This document shows, one piece after another, positions 17,604 to 26,203 of a stretch of DNA of 64,000 nt. The notes beneath the pieces are model-generated. The model was not told the origin of the DNA. It did no database searches and was given only the letters and a program-made list of their open reading frames with translations. Every line of letters starts with the position of its first letter. Position 1 is the stretch's first letter. The stretch spans positions 26,073-90,072 of the forward strand of contig NZ_JAOARO010000051.1 of NCBI RefSeq assembly GCF_025211055.1, written 5' to 3'. A program made the translations under genes and the position numbers. The DNA is from Vallitalea sp. GTDB lineage: Bacteria > Bacillota > Clostridia > Lachnospirales > Vallitaleaceae.

Positions 17604-18158
17604 GTGAAAAAAATGAGATGTTTAATATGTGGAATGATCATAAATGATAAAAACTATAATATGAATGATTCTACATTTATTGATAAAAATGAAGCAGACT
17701 ATATAATTAGGTGTCCTTTTTGTGGTGTTTCAAAAGAATATCTAAGTGATGATGAGGAATACATCAATCTTAATCCAGATGACTTAGATGATAAAACTAG
17801 GAAAGTATTGGATATGGGTATGAAATTAGAAATGTTTAATGGTGATTTCTATGCTGAAGCTAGTAAACAAGCAAAGGATGAGAAATTGAAAAAAATGTTT
17901 AAGGACTTGAGTAATATTGAGATGATGCATGCAAGAGTTCATAAAAATTTTGGAGGTTTTGCTGCATTACCAAGTCTTAGAAAAATGGATTATACAAAGC
18001 ATAATACTGATGAATTATTATTGATGGAAGCTAATAAAAGAGAGAAACATGCAATTGCATTTTATGATCGTTATTTTGATAAGGTTCCAGATAGTATCAA
18101 AAAAATCTTCAAAGCTTTATCTGATGTTGAGAAGGAACATGTTACAATAACTGAGTAA
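17604..18158 (+). CDS. Rubrerythrin-like protein with N-terminal zinc-ribbon/rubredoxin motif
   Basis: The 184-residue protein starts with a two-CxxC metal site (RCLICG near residue 5 and RCPFCG near residue 37), then a ferritin-like helical domain with EMFNGDFYAEAS, the DLSNIEMMHARVH helix, EANKREKHAIAFYDR and DVEKEHVTIT, which carry ExxH-type di-iron ligands. Domain order is reversed compared with classical rubrerythrin, where the rubredoxin domain is C-terminal. Probably acts in peroxide or iron handling. The GTG at 17604 is chosen because GGGAGA lies 8 nt upstream; an ATG at 17613 is the alternative. Confidence 0.75.
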   Translation: MKKMRCLICGMIINDKNYNMNDSTFIDKNEADYIIRCPFCGVSKEYLSDDEEYINLNPDDLDDKTRKVLDMGMKLEMFNGDFYAEASKQAKDEKLKKMFKDLSNIEMMHARVHKNFGGFAALPSLRKMDYTKHNTDELLLMEANKREKHAIAFYDRYFDKVPDSIKKIFKALSDVEKEHVTITE

Positions 18159-18283
18159 ACCTATTAGATATGGAATCTTACATACTTGTAAGGTTGTACA
18201 TAAATTTTGTAAGGAAAATGAATGTTTTTATAGGTTGGTGTTTGGTATAATATAAATATGTTATTACCAAAGGGGGAATGGAC

Positions 18284-18388
18284 ATGATTAAAAAACTAAT
18301 TAAATATGGATTTCTTTCATGTTTTCTATTGTTCTTGAGTTATTTAGTTATTAGAATAGTGAATAGTGATTGTATTGATGAAGAATAA
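18284..18388 (+). CDS. Small single-pass membrane protein, 34 residues
   Basis: The ORF is MIKKLIKYGFLSCFLLFLSY followed by LVIRIVNSDCIDEE. It has a basic N-terminus, one hydrophobic helix and an acidic tail. AAAGGGGG sits 7 nt before the ATG at 18284 (an ATG at 18278 is too close). A TATAAT box lies about 30 bp upstream and a good terminator 25 bp downstream, so it looks like a complete small transcription unit. Function unknown. Confidence 0.55.
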   Translation: MIKKLIKYGFLSCFLLFLSYLVIRIVNSDCIDEE

Positions 18389-18410
18389 AATATGATTTGA
18401 TATAAAAAAT

Positions 18411-18441
18411 AAAAAAGGTATAGGTATATGCCTTTTTTTTT
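18411..18441 (+). terminator. Terminator of the small membrane protein gene
   Basis: An A6GGTATA/TATGCCT8 type stem with a GGTA loop ends in a run of eight T. Confidence 0.75.
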
Positions 18442-18477
18442 ATTGGGAAATTGTATGAAGTTCTATGGTAAGTAAGT

Positions 18478-18722
18478 CAGAAAAAGTGTTTTGTTCTAAC
18501 GTGGTATTTGCAAAATAGTATATGTATATGTTTCGCCAGCTACTTGCTCGTCCTGAGCTCAACAAATAATAATGGACATCGAGTCCATTATTATTTCTGA
18601 CAGTCCAGTAGAGCTGTCAGATTAAAAGCTGGGTTCGGCGTCCTGCCTCACTACTTCACATATACATATACTATTTTGCGCGTAGTGACGTTCAATACGA
18701 ATCACAAAATCCTTTTTCTTCT
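18478..18722. repeat. Folded inverted-repeat element (MITE-like or structured RNA)
   Basis: About 245 bp of non-coding DNA, GC-richer at its core than its surroundings. The outer arms are inverted: GCAAAATAGTATATGTATAT at 18510-18531 recurs in reverse complement at about 18656-18678, and looser similarity reaches the CAGAAAAAG/CTTTTTCTTCTG ends. Inside are two perfect hairpins: AATAATAATGGAC/GTCCATTATTATT and CTGACAG/CTGTCAG. The segment CGCCAGCTACTT near its left side recurs at about 43850. No protein is encoded. Confidence 0.7.
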
Positions 18723-18778
18723 GTGTTCATAACTCTTGGCTGTATCAAATTTTAATTATTATGGGTAAATATTTTATG

Positions 18779-18807
18779 TTGACAAGAATTAAAGAATGAT
18801 ATATAAT
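18779..18807 (+). promoter_or_regulatory. Consensus promoter for the DUF6323-DUF6179 pair
   Basis: TTGACA, a 17-bp spacer and TATAAT give a perfect consensus promoter, with a leader of about 100 nt before the gene at 18915. Confidence 0.75.
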
Positions 18808-18914
18808 AAAATTTAAAGCTTAATTATACAAAAAGACATAATAAATCAACTTTACTATATCATATTTTGGTTTTTTTGTCAAGGTTTTTGGATGAATTTA
18901 TTTAGGAGGTCGTT

Positions 18915-19376
18915 ATGAAATTACCGATTATGATTATTAATAGTTCAACGGAGCAGCAGGTCAATGAGATTATTAGACTTAATGAAGAGACTGTAAAATA
19001 TGGTCTTACACTTTCTAAGCATGAGATTATGCAGATTATTGATGTTAGGAATGATTTGTTAAGAGGATATGGACGTATTGAATTAGGTACAGAAGTTATT
19101 AATAAATTAATTAAGAGTTTTTATAATTCTTCTTATATACAACAAGATATGTATATGTCGACTCTAATGGAATTACAAGAAGTTTTTTATTATATGAAGA
19201 ATGAGACAGAAGATAATCTGAGTGATGATGAGATTATAGAGATCTTAAGAGAGTTTTTTGAGGATTATTGTAAGGGGTCTATTGAGTTGTTGCAAGGAAG
19301 GGAAATTGAGAATTTTGCAAGGAATCAGCGAATCAAGTATCAAGAGTCTGATTTTTTGAAGGGGGTGACATTTTAA
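18915..19376 (+). CDS. Uncharacterised protein, DUF6323-like
   Basis: A 153-residue acidic, probably all-helical cytosolic protein. The N-terminal IMIINSSTEQQVNEIIRLNE and LTLSKHEIMQIIDVRNDLLR, and the later LMELQEVFYYMKNETED, match my memory of the DUF6323 family, which has no assigned function. A TTAGGAGGTCGTT site precedes the ATG. The stop overlaps the start of the next gene by one base, so the pair is translationally coupled and the products may form a complex. I see no catalytic motif. Confidence 0.65.
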   Translation: MKLPIMIINSSTEQQVNEIIRLNEETVKYGLTLSKHEIMQIIDVRNDLLRGYGRIELGTEVINKLIKSFYNSSYIQQDMYMSTLMELQEVFYYMKNETEDNLSDDEIIEILREFFEDYCKGSIELLQGREIENFARNQRIKYQESDFLKGVTF

Positions 19377-20683
19377 TGAATAATGATTTGTCTTTACAGC
19401 TAATTAATAAAAATAATATAGAGACATTAGTTATATTAAAGAAATTAATAGCGAAATACACTTTTGGTGAAAGTTCGTCGGTGAAAGTAGAAGTTGCGGA
19501 GAATCTTTTACAGTCTATTCATTACTCAATTGATGCTTATGTAAGTGAATGTTCACAGAAAGAGGGATTAATTACCTTACAAAGTGAAGGAATTACAGAA
19601 ATATATGAAAAAGGATTAAATATAGTAAAATTATTTTTAGAGGAATGTAAAGAGCTATACAAAAATGTCATTGATAATAAGCTACAAATAAATATACAAG
19701 CTTATAACGATACTTTACACACAGCTATACCATATTTTTTAAGGGATTATAATTGTTTGTATAATGCTCATGAAACTATTTGCTGTATTGATTATCCATT
19801 AGCAATTGATGATATGGATATACAGGGAGTTTTTTATATTAGAAAGTATCTAGAGACAATTATGTTAGAAAATAAATTCTGCAATTATTTTATTAATGAT
19901 ATAGATGAAGTGTTAAGTTGTTATGGAGAGTTATACAAGTTGAATTATAGAGAAGCGTTAATAAATGTGTTTGAAATAGTAATCAATAATTATATATTTT
20001 TCTTAATAGCTGAAAATGAAGGAATTAGTATCCATATATCCAAGGTTGATTATGAAATGATAGTAAGTAAAATCAGTAATTTAGAAAGTGAAGATCTTAA
20101 TAAGCTGTTGGATAATATTTTTAAGGAGATAGCTGTTAATTTAGATATTAAAGATAAGGCGCTTATACATTATATTAAGGAGTATAAGAGCGTTTTTAGT
20201 GACAGGCTGATTAGTAATATCAAGCATGGTAGCTTAAAATATATGGTTATAGTTGATGATACACAAAAACTGCAAGAGATAAATTTATTGGACACAGATG
20301 ATAGGATGGATGATGATTCATTCAAAGAATTGGTTAATACAATTCAAGAATGTAATGATACACAAGATATTATTAATATTATTAAGAATAATGTAAAATC
20401 GTTAATTGATTTTATAGATATTTTAAAAGCGGATTGTCTTTTTGGTGAAGAAACGTTTTATAGTATATTTAATATATTGAATGATATGGAATTAGCTATT
20501 TTAGGTAAGGTAGTCTATGATGAAGAATTAAGATATAGAGAAGGAATTGACCTGTTGTTGATTGATATAGGTGATAGGGAAAAAGAATGGGAAATATATT
20601 ATGATGATTTTATAAAAGATTTAGATAAAGATAGAATTAAAAACATTCAATGGTTAATGAGTAATTATAACATAGTAACATAA
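19376..20683 (+). CDS. Uncharacterised protein, DUF6179-like
   Basis: The 435-residue helical protein has no signal peptide and no transmembrane segment. Features: an N-terminal VILKKLIAKYTFGESSSVKV, a repeated short-helix architecture, and RDYNCLYNAHETICCIDYPL near residue 125. I associate it with DUF6179, a partner of DUF6323 in Clostridia; confidence in the name is moderate. The start overlaps the preceding stop (TAATG), with GAAGGGGGTGAC as ribosome binding site. Function unknown; co-translation with its neighbour is the main clue. Confidence 0.65.
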   Translation: MNNDLSLQLINKNNIETLVILKKLIAKYTFGESSSVKVEVAENLLQSIHYSIDAYVSECSQKEGLITLQSEGITEIYEKGLNIVKLFLEECKELYKNVIDNKLQINIQAYNDTLHTAIPYFLRDYNCLYNAHETICCIDYPLAIDDMDIQGVFYIRKYLETIMLENKFCNYFINDIDEVLSCYGELYKLNYREALINVFEIVINNYIFFLIAENEGISIHISKVDYEMIVSKISNLESEDLNKLLDNIFKEIAVNLDIKDKALIHYIKEYKSVFSDRLISNIKHGSLKYMVIVDDTQKLQEINLLDTDDRMDDDSFKELVNTIQECNDTQDIINIIKNNVKSLIDFIDILKADCLFGEETFYSIFNILNDMELAILGKVVYDEELRYREGIDLLLIDIGDREKEWEIYYDDFIKDLDKDRIKNIQWLMSNYNIVT

Positions 20684-20698
20684 TAGTCTTAGGGATAG

Positions 20699-20836
20699 TT
20701 GAAACAGTTAAGAAGAGCAAAAAACAATGAATCAAAAGGTATGGGTATTGCAGGAATAGTGCTTAATGCATGTGCAATAGTACTAATTATCATCTGGGTA
20801 ATCTGTTTAGGATCTGAAATTGCAACAGTGCAATAA
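20699..20836 (+). CDS. Possible small membrane protein, 45 residues, TTG start
   Basis: The frame reads NNESKGMGIAGIVLNACAIV and on through a hydrophobic helix to EIATVQ. The KGMGIAGIVLN stretch resembles the start of DUF4190-type membrane domains. The only upstream start is TTG 20699 after AGGGA; otherwise it is a gene remnant. Its stop overlaps the next ATG (TAATG). Confidence 0.35.
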   Translation: MKQLRRAKNNESKGMGIAGIVLNACAIVLIIIWVICLGSEIATVQ

Positions 20837-20964
20837 TGAAAAAAAGATTTATTATTTATAACTGGGTTTTCCTAGGGATTTTTATAACAGATATCATTAT
20901 ACATATATTATTAATTAGTGTGTTTTTTTCTTTGGCTATTTATTTTTGGAACAATTTAATTTAA
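20836..20964 (+). CDS. Possible small hydrophobic protein, 42 residues
   Basis: The ATG overlaps the stop of the previous small frame. The product, MKKRFIIYNWVFLGIFITDI and on, is almost wholly hydrophobic with two helices. There is no independent ribosome binding site, so expression would depend on coupling. No recognised family. Confidence 0.35.
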   Translation: MKKRFIIYNWVFLGIFITDIIIHILLISVFFSLAIYFWNNLI

Positions 20965-21225
20965 TATTTTTTATAAAGAATGGTATCTAAAACAGGGAGT
21001 TTAATTAGATCTCTTTTTTTAATGCGTACCTTTAATTGGTTGATGTATTATTCTCTTTTTATTGATTATTTCTAATGATTGGTTTAAACTGAAATAAATA
21101 AAAAATAATAGAATATAGGTGATTATATGATAACTAAGATAATTGGCAGGGAATATATTTTTGCGAATTTGATGGACCTCGCAATAGAAAAACTATAATT
21201 AATATTATTATAGAAAAATAATCGC

Positions 21226-21254
21226 TTTACAAATGGAACTTTTGTGCGTATAAT
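21226..21254 (+). promoter_or_regulatory. Promoter of pyk
   Basis: TTTACA and TATAAT are separated by 17 bp. The leader to the pyk start is about 140 nt and very AT-rich. The 970 bases between the DUF6179 gene and this box otherwise hold only the two small frames. Confidence 0.7.
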
Positions 21255-21397
21255 ATAATGGGAAAAACTTTTGTATATAACAAAATATATAGTAGTTAAT
21301 AAATATTGTTCCACAAATATATTTTTACAAATTTTTTTTGCAAATTTACATGATTATATAGAACAATAATATTAATATAAATTTAGGAGGTTTAATA

Positions 21398-22822
21398 TTG
21401 TATAAAGCAAAAACAAAGATTATTTGTACGATAGGACCTGCCAGTGATAATAGAGAAACTATTACTGAGCTTGTAAAGAATGGACTTAGTATCGCTAGAC
21501 TTAATCTATCTCATGGAACAAAAGAGTATTATAAGAAGATTATTAATATAATAAAAGAAGTAAGAAAAGAGTTAGATATTCCAGTAGCTATTTTAATGGA
21601 TACAAGAGGTCCTGAAATAAGAACTAAAAATTTTGTTGACGGACAATTGAAGCTTGAAGTAGGTCAACAAATATCAATATGCAATGGGGATTTTGATGGT
21701 ACCAAAGAAGGTTTTTGTATAACATATCCTACACTATATAAGGATGTCAAAAAAGGTAGTAAAGTATTAATTGACGATGGTTTAATTGAACTTGAAGTAC
21801 TACAAGTTGATGCCAAAGAGAAAACTATTAAATGTATTGTAAAAAATGGTGGTATAGTAAAAAATAAAAAAGGTATTAATGTTCCTAATGTAAATGTTAA
21901 TCTACCTGCTATTACGGAAAAAGACAAAGAGGAAATTCTTTACGGTCTTGAACATGATATTGATTTTATAGCCGCTTCATTTATTAGAAAAGAGGAAGAT
22001 GTTCTAAAAATCAGAAAATTTATTGATGATAATGGTGGTAAGGATGTTAAGATAATATCTAAGATTGAAAACCAGCAAGGAGTAGACAATATTGATTCAA
22101 TCATAAAAGTATCTGATGCGATTATGATAGCTCGTGGTGATCTAGGTGTGGAAACACCAACTGAATTAATACCTATTGTACAAAAAATGATAATAGATAA
22201 ATGTAATCAAAATGAGTTACCTGTAATTACAGCTACTCAGATGCTTGATTCTATGATAAAAAATCCAAGACCAACAAGAGCTGAAGTTTCTGATGTTGCT
22301 AATGCTATTATTGATGGAACAGATGCTATTATGTTGTCAGGGGAAACAGCTGCTGGACTATACCCAGTTGAAGCAGTAAAAGTTATGAGTAAGATTGCAT
22401 ATGCTTCTGAAAGCATGACTGACCACGAACAGAGAAATATCTGCCAAAAAAGTAAGACAAGTATTACACATGCTGTTAGTTATTCGGCTTATACTACTGC
22501 AATACATCTAAAAGCAAAAGCAATAATATGTCCTACTTATAGTGGTAATACTGCTAGAATGATTTCTATGTACAGACCTAATGTGCAGATAATTGCTGTG
22601 ACAAGTGATGAAAAAGTTAGAAGACAGATGCAGTTATTATGGGGTGTTACACCGTTATATTTAAAACAGGAAACATCTACAGACATATTATTTTACAAAT
22701 CAGTAATCATGGCAAGAGAACTAGGCATAGTTAATTCAAAAGACTTGGTGGTAATAACAGCAGGTGTTCCTCTTGCAGAAGGAAGTAAAACTAACTTGAT
22801 GAAAGTACAAGTAGTAGAATAA
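21398..22822 (+). CDS. pyk: Pyruvate kinase
   Basis: Converts phosphoenolpyruvate and ADP to pyruvate and ATP, the last step of glycolysis. The 474-residue chain has TKIICTIGPAS at the start, MDTRGPEIRTK, the catalytic ISKIENQQG, the metal-binding MIARGDLGVE and the ATQMLDSM block. It ends after the regulatory C domain without the extra PEP-utiliser domain found in Bacillus enzymes. The start is TTG 21398, supported by TTAGGAGG 7 nt upstream and the conserved YKAKTKIICT beginning. Confidence 0.95.
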   Translation: MYKAKTKIICTIGPASDNRETITELVKNGLSIARLNLSHGTKEYYKKIINIIKEVRKELDIPVAILMDTRGPEIRTKNFVDGQLKLEVGQQISICNGDFDGTKEGFCITYPTLYKDVKKGSKVLIDDGLIELEVLQVDAKEKTIKCIVKNGGIVKNKKGINVPNVNVNLPAITEKDKEEILYGLEHDIDFIAASFIRKEEDVLKIRKFIDDNGGKDVKIISKIENQQGVDNIDSIIKVSDAIMIARGDLGVETPTELIPIVQKMIIDKCNQNELPVITATQMLDSMIKNPRPTRAEVSDVANAIIDGTDAIMLSGETAAGLYPVEAVKVMSKIAYASESMTDHEQRNICQKSKTSITHAVSYSAYTTAIHLKAKAIICPTYSGNTARMISMYRPNVQIIAVTSDEKVRRQMQLLWGVTPLYLKQETSTDILFYKSVIMARELGIVNSKDLVVITAGVPLAEGSKTNLMKVQVVE

Positions 22823-22824
22823 CC

Positions 22825-22852
22825 TAGAGGGGCTTAGCAGCCCCTCTTACTT
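22825..22852. terminator. Hairpin between pyk and the convergent dehydrogenase
   Basis: The GAGGGGCT/AGCCCCTC stem with a short loop lies between the two stop codons; weak T runs follow on either side. Confidence 0.65.
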
Positions 22853-23887
22853 CTAGTTAACTTTTTTAATTACACAACCATTTTCATCGCATATATAGGC
22901 TATCTCATTTTCTAATGATTTGCCTTCATTAAACTGTTTAATACTATTAAAAGTAGTTGTGGCTATGTTATTTAGAGCTTCTTTTGTGAAGTAGGCTTGA
23001 TGTGATGTAACCAATACGTTAGGGAATGTTATAAGTCTTGACAATATATCATCATTAACCCCTTCTACAGAGAAATCTTCATAAAAATATTTATCTTCTT
23101 CTTCATAGACATCTAAGGCAGCACTACCTATTTTATGTTCTTTAAGACCTTCAATCAAATCTTTGGAATTAATTAATTTACCTCTACCAGTATTAACAAT
23201 CATAACCCCATCCTTCATCTTATTAATGCTTTTGTCACTAATAATATATTCAGTATCTTTTGTTAAAGGACAATGTAAAGTAATGATATCACTTTCTTTA
23301 AATAGAGTATCAAGAGGAACATAACTAAAACCTAACTCTTCTGCTGAATTATTATCAGGATATATGTCATAAGCGATAACATTACACTCAAAGCCTTTTA
23401 GGATCTTAATTAGAATCTTAGCTATTTTACCTGTACCAATGACACCTACTGTTTTTTGGTACATATCAAATCCTAATAAACCACTTAGTGAGAAGTTAAG
23501 ATCTTTTGTCCTATTGTGTGATTTGTGTATTTTCCTATTTAATGTCAGCATCATAGAGATTGTGAATTCAGCTATTGCATGGGGTGAATAAGCTGGAACA
23601 TGAACCACATGTACTTTTCCTTTTGCTGCTTTAAAATTAACATTGTTATAACCGGCACAACGAAGTGCAATCAATTTAACTTCATATTCATGTAGTTTAT
23701 TTACAACAAAGGAAGAAGCTTTGTCTTGTACGAATATAGAAACTACATCAAAACCCTCAGTAAGTTTTACTGTTTTATCACTTAAACGTTCTTCAAAGAA
23801 TGTTATTTCAAAACCATAATCTTTATTTAAAACATCAAATATTTCTTTGTCATATGGTTTAGTATCAAAAAATGCTATTTTCAACAT
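22853..23887 (-). CDS. D-2-hydroxyacid dehydrogenase, D-lactate dehydrogenase-like
   Basis: An NAD-dependent enzyme probably reducing pyruvate to D-lactate. The 344-residue chain begins LKIAFFDTKPYDKEIF. The NAD-binding loop is VGVIGTGKIAKIL. Catalytic arginine lies in NTGRGKLI, glutamate in the DVYEEED stretch, and histidine in TSHQAYFTKEAL. The upstream extension to 23896 uses a GTG inside the GAGGTGAT site, so the ATG at 23887 is preferred. Adjacent pyruvate kinase makes its presumed substrate, though the genes converge and are not co-transcribed. Confidence 0.88.
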   Translation of the reverse strand: MLKIAFFDTKPYDKEIFDVLNKDYGFEITFFEERLSDKTVKLTEGFDVVSIFVQDKASSFVVNKLHEYEVKLIALRCAGYNNVNFKAAKGKVHVVHVPAYSPHAIAEFTISMMLTLNRKIHKSHNRTKDLNFSLSGLLGFDMYQKTVGVIGTGKIAKILIKILKGFECNVIAYDIYPDNNSAEELGFSYVPLDTLFKESDIITLHCPLTKDTEYIISDKSINKMKDGVMIVNTGRGKLINSKDLIEGLKEHKIGSAALDVYEEEDKYFYEDFSVEGVNDDILSRLITFPNVLVTSHQAYFTKEALNNIATTTFNSIKQFNEGKSLENEIAYICDENGCVIKKVN

Positions 23888-24244
23888 ATCTATCACCTCT
23901 TATATTATAGTTAAGTAAATATTAATATATTATTCATGAGAATAAATAATAATTATTATTAATTAGGTATTATTATAAATTAATAGGTTTTTTAAGTCAA
24001 GTATGAAATAAAATGGTATAGATTCTGCTAAGTAATTTGGCATAATCTAAAATAGACATTACTGTTAAAAAGTTTATCAATTAACATGATGGATTATGTT
24101 AAATTATTATGTTGAATCCTTATAACTTATTTATGTTTATTATTATACAGATTTATGATATAATCATTGAAAATATTTATATAAAAGTACGATACTATTA
24201 TTTATGAACATATCTAAACTAAATTAAAGGAAGAGAGATAAGTT
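23888..24244. other. AT-rich divergent intergenic region
   Basis: About 355 bases between the minus-strand dehydrogenase and the plus-strand MFS gene. It must hold both promoters; I see several TATAAT-like boxes but no clear operator, riboswitch or small gene. Confidence 0.5.
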
Positions 24245-25450
24245 ATGACGAAACTTTTTACAATAAAAAAAGAAATGGCTCTATATTTTATTATTTTAGC
24301 ACTCACTGCACTTGGTTTAGGATTGTCCAATGATATTTTTTCTAATTATTTTAAGGATGCGTATAATATTACAGCTTATCAACGTGGTATAATAGAATTT
24401 CCTAGAGAATTGCCTGGAATGTTATGTATTTTTGTTGTTACTGCATTATCTTTCATGGGAGATATAAGACTTTCTATCATTGCACAGATATTGAGCTTTA
24501 TAGGTATTACAGTGTTAGGATTCATTACACCAACATTTTCTGTGATGTTAATATTTCTATTCATCAATTCTATGGGGATGCATTTATTCTTTCCTTTACA
24601 AGACAGTATTGGAATCTCTTTGATTGATGATGAAAAGATAGGTAAAAGAATGGGGCAGTATAAAGGGGTATTTACTGCTTTCAGTATGGTTGCAGCTATT
24701 ATGGTGTTTGTAGGCTTTAGAACCAATGTTTTTAGTTTTACTACTAAGATAAAGTACATATTTGTTATTGATGCTGTAATATTTCTTGTGATAATTGTTT
24801 TATTCGTATATCTATTGAAATTATTGAAAAGACCTTTGGTGAAAAAGAAAAATTTAAAATTCGTATTTCGTAGAGAATATAAATATTATTATATATTAGC
24901 TATTATGCACGGGGTTCAGAAACAAATAATGGTAGTTTATGGTCCATGGGTTCTTATAGACATTCTCAATAAAAAAGCGGATACATTAGCTATTCTCATG
25001 ATGATAGGCAGCTTCATTGGAATTTTCTTTATACCAGCAGTTGGTAGATGGCTGGACCGTTTTGGAGTGAAAAAATTATTATATGCTGATGCATTATCAT
25101 TTATTGGTGTATATGTTGCGTATGGTTTGATTACTACTGGGTTTGATACAGGAAAACTTCCGCTTATTGGTTTGCCAGTTATCCTAGCTTATAGCCTAAT
25201 AATAATAGATAAGATGTCCATGCAAATGGGAATGGTAAAGACTGTATATTTACGCTCAATAGCAGTTGATATGTCAGATATAACACCCACCTTATCAATG
25301 GGAATTAGTATGGACCATGTTGTTTCTATATTATGCGCTTATATTGGTGGTATAATATGGAGTGCATGGGGACCACAGTACATATTCTTTTTTGCTGCTA
25401 CCTTATCCCTTGTCAATCTATTTGTGGCAAAAAAAGTTCAAATTAAATAA
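24245..25450 (+). CDS. Major facilitator superfamily transporter
   Basis: The 401-residue polytopic protein has about twelve hydrophobic segments. The first loop reads FKDAYNITAYQRGIIEFPRE, and the half-way loop has GRWLDRFGVKKLLYADALS, typical of MFS proteins. The substrate is unknown. GGAAGAGAGA precedes the ATG. A TetR regulator begins 127 bp downstream behind palindromic sites, so the transporter may or may not share that regulation. Confidence 0.8.
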   Translation: MTKLFTIKKEMALYFIILALTALGLGLSNDIFSNYFKDAYNITAYQRGIIEFPRELPGMLCIFVVTALSFMGDIRLSIIAQILSFIGITVLGFITPTFSVMLIFLFINSMGMHLFFPLQDSIGISLIDDEKIGKRMGQYKGVFTAFSMVAAIMVFVGFRTNVFSFTTKIKYIFVIDAVIFLVIIVLFVYLLKLLKRPLVKKKNLKFVFRREYKYYYILAIMHGVQKQIMVVYGPWVLIDILNKKADTLAILMMIGSFIGIFFIPAVGRWLDRFGVKKLLYADALSFIGVYVAYGLITTGFDTGKLPLIGLPVILAYSLIIIDKMSMQMGMVKTVYLRSIAVDMSDITPTLSMGISMDHVVSILCAYIGGIIWSAWGPQYIFFFAATLSLVNLFVAKKVQIK

Positions 25451-25519
25451 TAGATATTAATATTATAAAATTTATACCTCTTCCTATTGACTACAGGGGT
25501 ATAAAAATATATAATAAAA

Positions 25520-25552
25520 TTAAACAGTGTTTAATAATTAAATATTGTTTAA
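25520..25552 (+). promoter_or_regulatory. Paired TetR-type operators
   Basis: TTAAACA-G-TGTTTAA (25520-25534) is a perfect inverted repeat, and TTAAATATTGTTTAA (25538-25552) is a degenerate second copy. Their centres are 18 bp apart, directly before the TetR gene. Confidence 0.6.
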
Positions 25553-25577
25553 TATAATTTGGAAGAGTTAGGTAATT

Positions 25578-26189
25578 ATGAGTAGACAAAGGCAAATAAA
25601 TAAAAAAGAAGAAATAAAACAATTAATATTGAATGTTGCAAGAGAAATAATGGTAGAAGAGGGAATTGATAAAATATCCATAAGAAAGATTACCAATACA
25701 TTAGATTATTCTCCAGGTATTGTCTATCACTATTTCAAGGATAAAGATGAGATTACAGAAATACTATTAAAAGAAGGCTATGGAGAAATCTTAAACAGTC
25801 TTAGGGATGTAAAAGACTCTGAAAAGGAGCCAGAGAAAGAAATAAGAGAGAGATTTATAAGTTATATTAATGCTGTTCTCAAGTTTTCCGATTACTACTT
25901 AGCAATAGTCCTAAGTGACAAGGCATCTATATTGCAATATACAAGTATACTTCATAAAGGGGTCAGTGAAGACAGAAAATCAATTAAGATATTATGTAAC
26001 AGCATTAGAAAGGGGATACGATTAAATCAGTTCAAAGAATGTAACGTTGAACTTACAGCTCAAGCTTTATGGGTTTCCATTTTTGGATTAACTGTGCGAT
26101 TGATTATTGAAGGGGAGATTGATATAGAGCAAAAAGAAAAATTAATCAATCAGCAATTAGATATTCTAATAAGTGGAATCAAAAAATAA
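25578..26189 (+). CDS. TetR-family regulator
   Basis: The 203-residue protein has the TetR DNA-binding domain: NVAREIMVEEGIDKISIRKI, then DYSPGIVYHYFKDKDEITE. The C-terminal ligand domain ends ALWVSIFGLTVRLIIEGE. It probably represses its own operon through the palindromes at 25520-25552. The downstream FMN-binding and flavodoxin genes follow within 11-20 bp, which suggests the regulon concerns flavin or redox electron transfer. Confidence 0.85.
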   Translation: MSRQRQINKKEEIKQLILNVAREIMVEEGIDKISIRKITNTLDYSPGIVYHYFKDKDEITEILLKEGYGEILNSLRDVKDSEKEPEKEIRERFISYINAVLKFSDYYLAIVLSDKASILQYTSILHKGVSEDRKSIKILCNSIRKGIRLNQFKECNVELTAQALWVSIFGLTVRLIIEGEIDIEQKEKLINQQLDILISGIKK

Positions 26190-26203
26190 TAAGAGGTGAT
26201 TTG

